The position numbers and the translations under genes are program-made. Under the pieces are notes generated by a model. That model saw only the letters and a program-made list of their open reading frames with translations. It did no database searches and was not told the DNA's origin. From assembly GCA_958423465.1 (NCBI GenBank), contig CATZRD010000044.1, positions 1 to 16,303 of the forward strand: a stretch of 16,303 nt of DNA. The letters run 5' to 3'. Of the stretch, positions 8,657 through 16,303 are shown piece by piece (position 1 is the stretch's first letter; the number at the start of each line of letters is the position of its first letter). Source of the stretch: an uncultured Oscillospiraceae bacterium. GTDB lineage: Bacteria > Bacillota > Clostridia > Oscillospirales > Oscillospiraceae.

Positions 8657-8686
8657 TTTTCTATTATACGGCCGTATAATAGAAAA
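8657..8686. promoter_or_regulatory. 30-bp perfect palindrome overlapping the blaI-like promoter
   Basis: The two 15-base halves, TTTTCTATTATACGG and its exact complement, make an uninterrupted palindrome centred at 8671.5. It covers the -10 box and the whole spacer and touches the -35 box. Its core TACGGCCGTA shares the TAC-N4-GTA outline with the second dyad, whose centre is 27 bp away. It is probably the main operator of the repressor; another regulator cannot be excluded. Confidence 0.6.
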
Positions 8687-8690
8687 GCAA
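8663..8690 (-). promoter_or_regulatory. Sigma-A promoter of the BlaI-M56 operon
   Basis: On the minus strand TTGCTT (8685-8690), a 16-base spacer and a consensus TATAAT (8663-8668). Because the spacer is half of the palindrome, a mirror TATAAT also occurs on the plus strand at 8675-8680, though without a good -35 box. Confidence 0.65.
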
Positions 8691-8721
8691 GTTACAGTTC
8701 GGTTACAAAATCCGGGTGGGG

Positions 8722-8763
8722 CAAAAGGGGAGGGAGGAACAAAAGGGGAGGGAGGGACAAAAA
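8722..8763 (+). repeat. Short G-rich tandem repeat
   Basis: An 18-bp unit, CAAAAGGGGAGGGAGGAA, occurs at 8722-8739 and again at 8740-8757 with one difference. A third start (CAAAAA) at 8758-8763 merges into the SLH terminator T-run. Together with the GGGTGGGG before it (8714-8721), the plus strand has G-quadruplex potential. Confidence 0.7.
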
Positions 8764-8797
8764 GCGGGCCCCCGGGGTGGCATGTCCCCGGGGACCC
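8759..8797 (-). terminator. Intrinsic terminator of the SLH protein gene
   Basis: On the minus strand GGGTCCCCGGGG (8786-8797) pairs with CCCCGGGGGCCC (8766-8777) through one wobble, with an 8-base loop (8778-8785). GC and five Ts follow (8759-8763). It lies 24 bases after the stop codon. Confidence 0.85.
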
Positions 8798-8820
8798 TAT
8801 TGAAATGGGAGGAAGTTATC

Positions 8821-11673
8821 TTACTTGTTCTTGTAGTAGTCGCTGACGTTGCAGACGATCTTGGCCATCTCCTCGCGGGTCAGGCTGCTGTCGCCGCGGT
8901 ACAGGTTCTTGCCGGTGGAGGTGTCGCCGCCCACGATCTTGGCGTTGTACAGGGCGTACACATAGCCGTTGGTGGTATCGGTGGGGCCGGTGATGCCGGC
9001 GTTGACCCGGCTGGCGGAACTGAGCTTCAGGGCCTTGGCGGCGATCTCAGCCATCTCCGTGCGGGTGATGGCCTTGGTCAGGTCCACGTTCTTGCTGGAG
9101 ACGATGCCGCTGTTGTAGGCCAGAGTCAGGTAGTTGGCCGCCCAGTTGCCGGAGGTGTTCTCGCTCTGCTTGGGATAGCCGGTGGCCAGCAGGATCATCT
9201 TCAGGGCCGCGCCGTACTCCACCTTGTTGTTGGGCCCGAAGGTGGTAGCCGTGATGCCGCTCACCACGCCCTCAGCCGCCAGACGGGAGATATACGGATA
9301 GGACCAGTGGGTGGTGGGCACATCGCTGAAGGTCTTGGACACCACGGTCACCCGCATCGTGCCGGAGATGGAGCCGCCGGAGTAGGTCACGGCGGTGAAG
9401 GGGATCTCCACCACGCCGTTGTAGCCGGCCACGGGCATGTAGGACACGGTGCTGATGGCGTTGATGCCCTGGGTGGCGCTGGCGGTGTAGCCGAACTTGT
9501 CATAGGTGCTCACCCGGGTGCTGCCGTTCTGATACAGAGCGCCGCTGGAGGGCACGCCGAAGGTGATATACTGGCAGGTCAGCAGGTTGCCGGTGAAGAA
9601 GTCGCTGGACTTGAAGGTCACGCCGGCGGCGCTGGCGGTGCACTTCAGCTCAACCTTCTCCAGGCCGAAGGTGACGGTGCCGATATACTTCAGGGTCCCG
9701 CCCACATAGCAGGCGTAGGTCACGGAGTCGTTGAGAGCGGACCGGCCGGGAACGTAGGTCACGTCGTCCAGGCGCTTGCCGGTCTTGCCGGTGGAGAAGC
9801 TGTAGCTGGCGATATTGCTGGTCTTCAGCTCCACGGTGCTCTTGGAGAGCTTGCCGTTGCGGTCCGTGTCGTACTTGTAGTACAGGGTGCCGTAGGTGGG
9901 GACCTTCAGGAACTGGATGCTCAGGGTGGTGGACTTATTGGTGCTCATGACGTCCCGGTACACGTCCAGGAAGTCCGCCGGGTCCATGGTCACGCTGCCG
10001 TCGCTGTTCCGGGAGGTGCACACGATATCCCGGACCTGACCGTCCAGATACAGGATGGTGATGGTGCCGGTCATATCGGCGGTGCGGCTGGAGCTCTTAC
10101 CGGTGGTGCCGGTGGCGGTGAAGCGGATGGTGGCGGTGGTGGTCTTTTTGCTGCTGGTGGGAACGAAGGTCAGGTCGTCCAGGCCGGTTTCGCGCTTGGA
10201 GGGCTCCAGATAGCACTTGGTCTCGTCCTCCTCCACGTCGGTCCAGTTCTTCTTGCCGCCGGAGTAGTTGTCGTACAGGGTGCCGCCGGTAACGCTGTCA
10301 AAGACCACGTATTTCAGCTCGCCCTTGGAATACTTCTCGTTCCAGAAGTCCTCGAGATCGTCGGGGTCCAGCTCCACGTTCTCGCCCTTCTCGGCGGTGT
10401 AGAGGATGCCAATGCCCTTCTCGCCTTCCTTCACGTCGAAGGTGATGGTGCCGGAATAGGTCCGCTCGCTTCTCTTCTCACTGCAATAGGCGGTGAAGGT
10501 GAAGGAGACCTTGCCCTCCTCCTCGCTGTCCGGGGTGAAGGTCACGGCGCTGAGGTCGTCGTCCTCATCCTCGTCGTCGTAGTAATACTTGGCGCGGGTG
10601 CTGGCGTCCAGGTCGCCCTTGTCGCCCTTGACCTCGCTGAACTTCACATAGTCCAGGGTGTAGTCGTCGTTTTTGCCGTTGAGCTTATCGATGGCGTCCA
10701 CGATCTGGTCCACGATGGAGTCGCCGCCCTCGTCGTCGGGGTCGCCCAGGGCGTAGCCGGGGTTGGTACTGTAGATGGTGGCCTCCACGTTGATCTCGGA
10801 ATCCACCTCGCCGTGCCAGGACAGGTCTGCGGTTTTTACCGTTTTTCCATTGACCTTAACGGTCACTTTGCAGTAGGCGTCGGCCTCGGCCAGAGAGGTG
10901 TCCAGCCAGGCGCTGCTCTCATCCCTGCTGGCCTCCTCGCAGTTGCCGGACCAGCTGTAGGTAACGTCGTACTCACTGGCGGACATCTCGACGCCGCCCT
11001 TGGTGACGGATACATTGGCTGTCAGCCTGACCTCATCGTTGTAGTCGTAGGTCTTATCGATGCGGTTGCCGGTGATGCTCGCCTCGATGGCGGTGGAATC
11101 ATACTGGCAGGCGGAGCACTTGCCAGTAGTGCTGTTGATGGTGTGCTTCTCCGCCACAGCATATTTGCAGACGCCGCAGGTCTTGACGTGATACGTAGAA
11201 TCCTGATAGGTGTAGGTAAAGCTCTTGTGGGCTTCAGATTCAGAGGTCTGGCACACAGAGCAGGTGCGGGTGTGCTTGCTGGTATCAGCCGTACTTGCAG
11301 TCCAGTCGCCCCAGGTATGGCCCTTTGCCGGAATTTCTTCGGTCTTCTCAGCCTTGCAGAGAGTGCAGGTGGATTTTTTGGATCCCTTTTCCGTGCAGGT
11401 GGCCTCGGTCACTTCTGCTTCTCCATACGTGCAGTTTTCGGTTTTCTCCTCAAACTTGCAGTTTTGGGTGGAGCACTTCACCGTTTGCTGTCCGTTTTGC
11501 CCTTGGGTGTACGTCAGAGTATGCTCGGTAGTGTGATCGACTTGCTCCGTAGTAGTGTCGTCGCCCTGATTGCCGGTGTCATCGTTCCCGCTGGCAAAGG
11601 CCGCGGGGATCGTGCCGCAGACCATGACAAAGGCCAGGAACAGGGACAGAAGCTTACGCGCTTTATATTTCAT
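8821..11673 (-). CDS. Secreted SLH-domain surface protein with CxxC module and four tandem beta repeats
   Basis: A 950-residue protein. A signal peptide occupies residues 1-28 (MKYKARKLLSLFLAF start, likely cut after AFA). Residues 67-190 carry four CxxC knuckles (103/106, 138/141, 166/169, 186/189) interspersed with His, a pattern seen in many Firmicutes surface proteins. Residues about 200-290 look like an Ig-type domain. Then come four repeats of roughly 105-125 residues (about 297-416, 421-541, 549-673 and 674-778). Each has an acidic start, a central F-x-x-h-x-x-G-x-L-Y element, a T-Y/F-x-P strand and a closing G-T-h strand, like cadherin-type adhesin repeats. The last 169 residues (782-950) hold three SLH motifs (FSDVPTTHW; NWAANYLTLAYNSGIV; YVYALYNAKIVGG), which by family knowledge anchor proteins to secondary cell-wall polymer. 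The start has AAAGGAAG upstream. Its ligand is unknown. Confidence 0.9.
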   Translation of the reverse strand: MKYKARKLLSLFLAFVMVCGTIPAAFASGNDDTGNQGDDTTTEQVDHTTEHTLTYTQGQNGQQTVKCSTQNCKFEEKTENCTYGEAEVTEATCTEKGSKKSTCTLCKAEKTEEIPAKGHTWGDWTASTADTSKHTRTCSVCQTSESEAHKSFTYTYQDSTYHVKTCGVCKYAVAEKHTINSTTGKCSACQYDSTAIEASITGNRIDKTYDYNDEVRLTANVSVTKGGVEMSASEYDVTYSWSGNCEEASRDESSAWLDTSLAEADAYCKVTVKVNGKTVKTADLSWHGEVDSEINVEATIYSTNPGYALGDPDDEGGDSIVDQIVDAIDKLNGKNDDYTLDYVKFSEVKGDKGDLDASTRAKYYYDDEDEDDDLSAVTFTPDSEEEGKVSFTFTAYCSEKRSERTYSGTITFDVKEGEKGIGILYTAEKGENVELDPDDLEDFWNEKYSKGELKYVVFDSVTGGTLYDNYSGGKKNWTDVEEDETKCYLEPSKRETGLDDLTFVPTSSKKTTTATIRFTATGTTGKSSSRTADMTGTITILYLDGQVRDIVCTSRNSDGSVTMDPADFLDVYRDVMSTNKSTTLSIQFLKVPTYGTLYYKYDTDRNGKLSKSTVELKTSNIASYSFSTGKTGKRLDDVTYVPGRSALNDSVTYACYVGGTLKYIGTVTFGLEKVELKCTASAAGVTFKSSDFFTGNLLTCQYITFGVPSSGALYQNGSTRVSTYDKFGYTASATQGINAISTVSYMPVAGYNGVVEIPFTAVTYSGGSISGTMRVTVVSKTFSDVPTTHWSYPYISRLAAEGVVSGITATTFGPNNKVEYGAALKMILLATGYPKQSENTSGNWAANYLTLAYNSGIVSSKNVDLTKAITRTEMAEIAAKALKLSSASRVNAGITGPTDTTNGYVYALYNAKIVGGDTSTGKNLYRGDSSLTREEMAKIVCNVSDYYKNK

Positions 11674-11902
11674 ATGCCATACTTCCTTTCTTCCATCACT
11701 TTTGACAAAATTTCGCCCCGCTGGGGCATTCTTACAAGGTTACCATAACAAGCTATTGTAAAGGGGACGTGTCAGAACTGCATCCATTTTGCATCTTTTG
11801 GCCCGGCCCTCTCCAACCGCTCGTAGGGCTCCCATTCCTATGGACGCAGGGGGGAGGAAAATGGTTCCGCCTCCGGGAAAATTTTTTTGCCGGTTGGGGC
11901 CG
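11674..11902. other. Intergenic region between galM and the SLH gene
   Basis: It holds the SLH ribosome site and presumably its promoter. I see only weak -10 candidates (for example TACAAT on the minus strand near 11756) and no convincing -35 box. A small GCCCC-GCT-GGGGC hairpin lies in the leader near 11716. No clear intrinsic terminator follows galM; the only T-rich stretch is flanked by an A-run. No gene is seen. Confidence 0.5.
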
Positions 11903-12931
11903 TTACAGCGCCCGGAACCGGAACTGGGTGGTATAGTCGTACCGCCGGCCGGGCCGCAGGGTGATGTCTCCCCACTCCGGATGGTTGGGGCTGTCGGGGA
12001 AGAACTGGGTCTCCAGACACACCCCCTGCCGGGGCCGGTAGGCCACGCCCCCCTTGCCGTCGGCGTCGGTGTTCAGGAAATTGCCGGCGTAGACCTGGAT
12101 GCCGGGCTTTTCCGTCCAGCACTCCATGGCCAGCCGCTCCCCGGTGAGCACCGCCGCCAGCCGCAGGCCCTGGGCCGGGTCCAGCACAAAATTGTGGTCG
12201 TAGCCGCCGGTGTTCTTCAGCTGCTCATCGTCGGCGCCGATGTCCCGGCCGATGGGCTTGGCCCGGGTGAAGTCGAAGGGGGTGCCCGCCGCGGGCCGGG
12301 CCATGGCCGTGGGGATGGAGTCGCCGTCCACGGGGGTGAAGGCGGAGGCCGCCAGCCACAGGCTATGGCCCAGGATGTCCCCGCCGCCGTTGAGATTGAA
12401 GTAGGAGTGGTTGGTGATGTTGCAGTAGGTGGGCTTATCGCACACCGCCTGATACCGCAGCTCCACGCCGTCGTCCAGCAGGGTATAGATGGCGGTCAGC
12501 TCCAGGACCCCAGGCCAGCCCCCCTCGCCGTCGGCGGCGGCGTAGGTAACGGCCAGGGCGCTGTCCCCGGCGGGCTGAACGTTCAGCACCCGGCGGCTGA
12601 AGCCCCGGACGCCGCCGTGAAGCTGCTTTTTGCCCTCGCTGGGCTCCAGCGCCGTCCGCTGCCCGTCGATGACGCAGCTGGCCCCGGCGATGCGGTTGGC
12701 GTACCGGCCCACCAGCGCCCCCATGTGGCCGCCGTTGCGCTCGTAGCCCGCCACGGTGTCGTAGCCCAGGACCACGTCGGTGAGCCGGCCCGTCCGGTCC
12801 GGCACCCGCAGAGCGCGGATGGCCCCGCCGTAGGTGATGACCTCCAGTTCCATGGGGCCGCTGCGCAGGGTGTATCGTTCCACCGCCTGGCCGTCGGAGG
12901 TGACGCCGAAGACGGTGCGTTCAATCGACAT
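11903..12931 (-). CDS. galM: Aldose 1-epimerase (mutarotase)
   Basis: A 342-residue protein of normal GalM length. It shows RYANRIAGA (77-85), LHGG (104-107), NHSYFNLNG (174-182) with the catalytic acid H175, and GVCLETQFFPDSPNHP (303-318) with the catalytic base E307. It interconverts the alpha and beta anomers of glucose, galactose and similar sugars in the cytoplasm. The frame is open to 12979, but the ATG at 12931 has AGGGGG seven bases before it, whereas the in-frame ATG at 12937 sits almost on that site and the upstream extension would cover the promoter. No other Leloir pathway gene is nearby, so it appears to be a single-gene transcript from the promoter at 12965-12993. Confidence 0.93.
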   Translation of the reverse strand: MSIERTVFGVTSDGQAVERYTLRSGPMELEVITYGGAIRALRVPDRTGRLTDVVLGYDTVAGYERNGGHMGALVGRYANRIAGASCVIDGQRTALEPSEGKKQLHGGVRGFSRRVLNVQPAGDSALAVTYAAADGEGGWPGVLELTAIYTLLDDGVELRYQAVCDKPTYCNITNHSYFNLNGGGDILGHSLWLAASAFTPVDGDSIPTAMARPAAGTPFDFTRAKPIGRDIGADDEQLKNTGGYDHNFVLDPAQGLRLAAVLTGERLAMECWTEKPGIQVYAGNFLNTDADGKGGVAYRPRQGVCLETQFFPDSPNHPEWGDITLRPGRRYDYTTQFRFRAL

Positions 12932-12964
12932 GGGCATTCCCCCTATCCTAATGTGTATATAAAT

Positions 12965-12993
12965 AGTATACCAGCCCACGGGTCATATAGCAA
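12965..12993 (-). promoter_or_regulatory. Sigma-A promoter of galM
   Basis: On the minus strand TTGCTA (12988-12993), a 17-base spacer and TATACT (12965-12970) preceded by TGG (extended -10). It lies 34 bases before the ATG. Confidence 0.7.
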
Positions 12994-13261
12994 TCGTTTC
13001 TTTGTTTAAGATTTGATTGTTTTTTCCCCTTTTGCTTTTTGGGGCCTCCGGCCCCACACCCTGGGCCCCTTTCCCCTCGCCGGGGAGCGATTCGCACTTT
13101 CCCCTCGTCGGGAAAGTGCCAAAGGGACGCTAAGGGGAAGGGGGATTGCGATTTCCCCCTTCCCCTTAGAACCCCTTCCCCTTGAAACGCCAATGAAGAA
13201 GGGCTGCGGCCCCTCTCCCTTGACCCTCTCCCTGGGGGAGAGGGGGCGTATCATATACGGC
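12994..13261. other. Non-coding hairpin-rich region between the XRE gene and galM
   Basis: It is built from runs of C, T and G with nested inverted repeats and no plausible gene. It contains GGGGCC-TCC-GGCCCC (13041-13055) and a decayed pair of a 16-base unit, CTTTCCCCTCGYCGGG, at 13069-13084 and 13097-13112 (15 of 16 identical). The composite hairpin repeat at 13094-13246 is listed separately. Confidence 0.6.
13094..13246 (-). repeat. Composite hairpin repeat, copy A
   Basis: Read on the minus strand, from 16 bases after the XRE stop codon: a 9-bp stem CCCTCTCCC (13224-13244); a G-rich stretch; a perfect 16-bp stem (13130-13145 with 13154-13169); and a perfect 10-bp stem with outer sequence GCACTTTCCC (13094-13103 with 13110-13119). 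The order of modules matches copy B at 13741-13885 in the opposite orientation. No T-run follows the stems. Confidence 0.75.
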
Positions 13262-13489
13262 TCATTTTTTTCGTTTTCTGGGATACGGCGAGGGTTCGTC
13301 TGTCAAACCCAGCAGGTAATCCACGCTGGTACAGTAAAACACGGCCAGCCGTGCCAGCAGTTCGTCCGTCCACTGCTGTACGCCGGTCTCCAGATAGCTG
13401 TATTTTCTCTGCGAGATGCCAATGGCATCCGCGACCTTCTGTTGTGTCAGGTCCCGGTCCTCGCGCATAGCCTTTATCCGCGTTTCCAT
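13262..13489 (-). CDS. Small XRE-family (Cro/cI-type) DNA-binding protein
   Basis: A 75-residue protein consisting of one helix-turn-helix domain: LTQQKVADAIGISQRKYSYLE near 14-34 is the HTH, followed by ELLARLAVFYCTSVDYLLGLTD (43-64), the usual end of the domain, and a basic tail (PRKRKK). It is therefore a minimal repressor without a ligand domain. The ATG at 13489 has GGGTGA close upstream. In-frame ATGs at 13504 and 13510 would add seven residues but have no ribosome site. It diverges from a 50-residue gene, and three TAGATA-type half-sites lie between the two, so it probably represses itself and its neighbour. Such layouts occur in small toxin-antitoxin-like and phage-derived modules; which applies here is unknown. 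Confidence 0.85.
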   Translation of the reverse strand: METRIKAMREDRDLTQQKVADAIGISQRKYSYLETGVQQWTDELLARLAVFYCTSVDYLLGLTDEPSPYPRKRKK

Positions 13490-13514
13490 CAAATCACCCG
13501 GCATAAGCATATCT

Positions 13515-13556
13515 TAGATAGAAATTAACTATTGCATTGTAGATAAATTCTATCTA
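13515..13556. promoter_or_regulatory. Candidate operator: three TAGATA half-sites between the divergent genes
   Basis: TAGATAGAA (13515-13523) and TTCTATCTA (13548-13556) are a perfect 9-bp inverted repeat. A third half-site, TAGATAAAT, starts at 13540 and forms a closer 6-bp dyad with the last one. The sites flank and cover the promoter at 13532-13560, as expected for a Cro/cI-type autorepressor. Confidence 0.55.
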
Positions 13557-13560
13557 TAAT
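13532..13560 (+). promoter_or_regulatory. Sigma-A promoter of the 50-residue gene
   Basis: TTGCAT (13532-13537), a 17-base spacer and consensus TATAAT (13555-13560), 21 bases before the ATG. The spacer contains operator half-sites. I found no equally good promoter for the XRE gene on the other strand. Confidence 0.7.
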
Positions 13561-13580
13561 ATTCTTCGAGGTGATGCAAT

Positions 13581-13733
13581 ATGGACCGCTTGTATCAAGA
13601 GCTGTATGCTTATTTGGTGGGACAGATCGACAATGCGTTGACGCTGCTGGAAGGCGGGGAGGCGGAGAAAGCCCGGGCCCTGTTGGAAGCCGCCCTTCTC
13701 CGGGCGGAGGAGCGGGTCATATCCGCCCAATAG
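13581..13733 (+). CDS. Small helical protein of unknown function (50 residues)
   Basis: The frame reads ATG to TAG with 50 codons, starting MDRLYQELYAYLVGQIDNAL. It is predicted to be two amphipathic helices: residues 2-24, then a GGEAEK turn, then 29-48 with heptad-like Leu/Ala and alternating Arg/Glu. There is no signal peptide, Cys or known motif. GAGGTGAT lies five bases before the ATG, and a near-consensus sigma-A promoter overlapping the operator half-sites precedes it, which together argue strongly that it is a real gene. It diverges from the XRE repressor and is followed eight bases after its stop by copy B of the hairpin repeat. It might be the repressed partner of the XRE protein, for example an antirepressor, toxin or adaptor; none of these can be chosen from sequence alone. 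Confidence 0.72.
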   Translation: MDRLYQELYAYLVGQIDNALTLLEGGEAEKARALLEAALLRAEERVISAQ

Positions 13734-13740
13734 CCGTTCG

Positions 13741-13885
13741 CTCTCCCCCGGGGGAGGATCCAAGGAGGGGGCCGAAGCCCCCTCCTTGTGCCGCTTGTGG
13801 GAGGGTGGTTTTAAGGAGGGAGGGGAATTCGGAACCCCTCCCTCCTTAACGCACTTTTGGTACTTTTCCTGCGAGGGAAAAGTAC
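13741..13885 (+). repeat. Composite hairpin repeat, copy B
   Basis: Modules in order: the palindrome CTCCCCCGGGGGAG (13743-13756); a perfect 12-bp stem with CGAA loop (13761-13772 with 13777-13788); a perfect 15-bp stem TTAAGGAGGGAGGGG (13811-13825 with 13835-13849); and a 10-bp stem GTACTTTTCC (13860-13869 with 13876-13885). It fills the space between the 50-residue gene and the end of rnhA. It is the inverted counterpart of copy A. Confidence 0.78.
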
Positions 13886-13892
13886 AGAACAC

Positions 13893-14329
13893 CTATTTCA
13901 GTTTCTGCCATTCCCCCACCGCCATCTGGTCGCAGCGGTTGTTCCAGGGGTTGTCGGCGTGGCCCTTGACCCAGTGGGTGCGGACGTCGTGGTACTCGCA
14001 CAGCGCCAGGAGGCGCTCCCAGAGGTCCGGGTTCAGGGCAGGCTTTTTGTCGCTCTTCACCCAGCCCCTGGCCCGCCAGCCTCTGGCCCAGCCCTTTTCC
14101 AGGGCGTCGATGACGTACTTGCTGTCGGAGTACAGCTCCACCCGGCAGGGCTCCCGGAGGATCTCCAGGGCGCGGATCACGGCGGTGAGCTCCATGCGGT
14201 TGTTGGTGGTGTTTTCTTCCCCGCCGGACAGCTCCTTGGTGTGGGGTCCGTACTGGAGAATGGCCCCCCAGCCCCCGGGGCCGGGGTTCCCGGAGCAGGC
14301 CCCGTCGGTGTATACGGTCACCTGCTTCA

Positions 14330-14330
<1 letters not shown>
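13893..14330 (-). CDS. rnhA: Ribonuclease HI
   Basis: A 145-residue protein with all RNase HI catalytic residues: D9 in YTDGACSGNPGPGGWG, E47 in NNRMELTAVIRAL, D69 in LYSDSKYVIDAL, H124 and D134 in VKGHADNPWNNRCDQMA. It matches the Escherichia coli enzyme almost position for position. It hydrolyses RNA in RNA-DNA hybrids, removing R-loops and primer remnants. There is no N-terminal hybrid-binding domain. The basic handle region (WARGWRARGWVKSDKK, about 81-96) is present. The ATG shares its first base with the last base of the gyrA stop (TGATG), and no good ribosome site is visible, so translation probably depends on gyrA. It ends eight bases from the hairpin repeat on the other strand. Confidence 0.96.

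Positions 14331-16303
<1,973 letters not shown>

Noticed and set aside
8716..11748. A long plus-strand open frame (about 1000 codons) opposite the SLH gene.
   Set aside because: The composition is antisense-like (Gly/Val/His), there is no ribosome site, and the minus strand encodes a signal peptide, repeats and SLH motifs.
12948..13254. Small minus-strand frames with WHFPDEGKVR-like sequence between galM and the XRE gene.
   Set aside because: They are translations of the hairpin repeat; the similar WYFSCEGKVQ string near 13855 comes from the other copy. Such repeat-derived frames are often mistaken for genes.
12994..13261. A CRISPR array, suggested by the repeated hairpins.
   Set aside because: The repeats are not evenly spaced, differ in length and lack unique spacers. 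No cas gene is present.
13246..13741. An insertion sequence or integron-like element bounded by the inverted hairpin repeats.
   Set aside because: No transposase or recombinase gene lies between them, and I see no target-site duplication. The repeats fit 3' UTR elements of two divergent genes equally well.

Overview
The window is GC-rich DNA from a low-copy bacterial chromosome. A SpoIID-type sporulation protein, a GyrA of Firmicutes type, an SLH-domain surface protein, a BlaI/M56 regulatory pair and the strong GC bias together suggest a spore-forming Clostridia lineage, most likely a gut Oscillospiraceae relative. The genus is an inference; no rRNA or tRNA is present to confirm it.

Left part (1-2166): the 5' portion of spoIID runs off the left edge on the minus strand. 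It diverges from a plus-strand gene for a polytopic membrane protein of unknown function. A visibly AT-richer Nudix hydrolase gene follows on the plus strand and ends at a small hairpin.

Middle (2167-11673), all on the minus strand, in transcription order from the right: an SLH surface protein with its own terminator; a BlaI-type repressor followed one base later by an M56 (BlaR1-like) membrane metallopeptidase with an unusually large extracytoplasmic region; then a Gfo/Idh/MocA oxidoreductase whose stop overlaps the GTG start of cobT. The BlaI-M56 pair has a recognisable promoter embedded in a 30-bp perfect palindrome, with a second dyad just downstream. These look like autoregulation operators.

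Right part (11903-16303): galM (minus) has a good sigma-A promoter. A short divergent pair follows, an XRE repressor (minus) and a 50-residue helical protein (plus), sharing an operator region. Each of the two genes is followed, in its own sense, by a copy of the same ~150-bp composite hairpin repeat, so the pair is bracketed by inverted copies. Last come rnhA and gyrA (minus), which overlap by one base; gyrA is cut by the right edge and carries a non-canonical GyrA box.

The features I consider least ordinary are the hairpin repeat with compensatory stem changes around the XRE/50-aa module, the BlaI operator architecture combined with an M56 sensor lacking a recognisable penicillin-binding domain, the cobT-oxidoreductase coupling, and the altered GyrA box. 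I found no CRISPR array, IS element, tRNA or rRNA.
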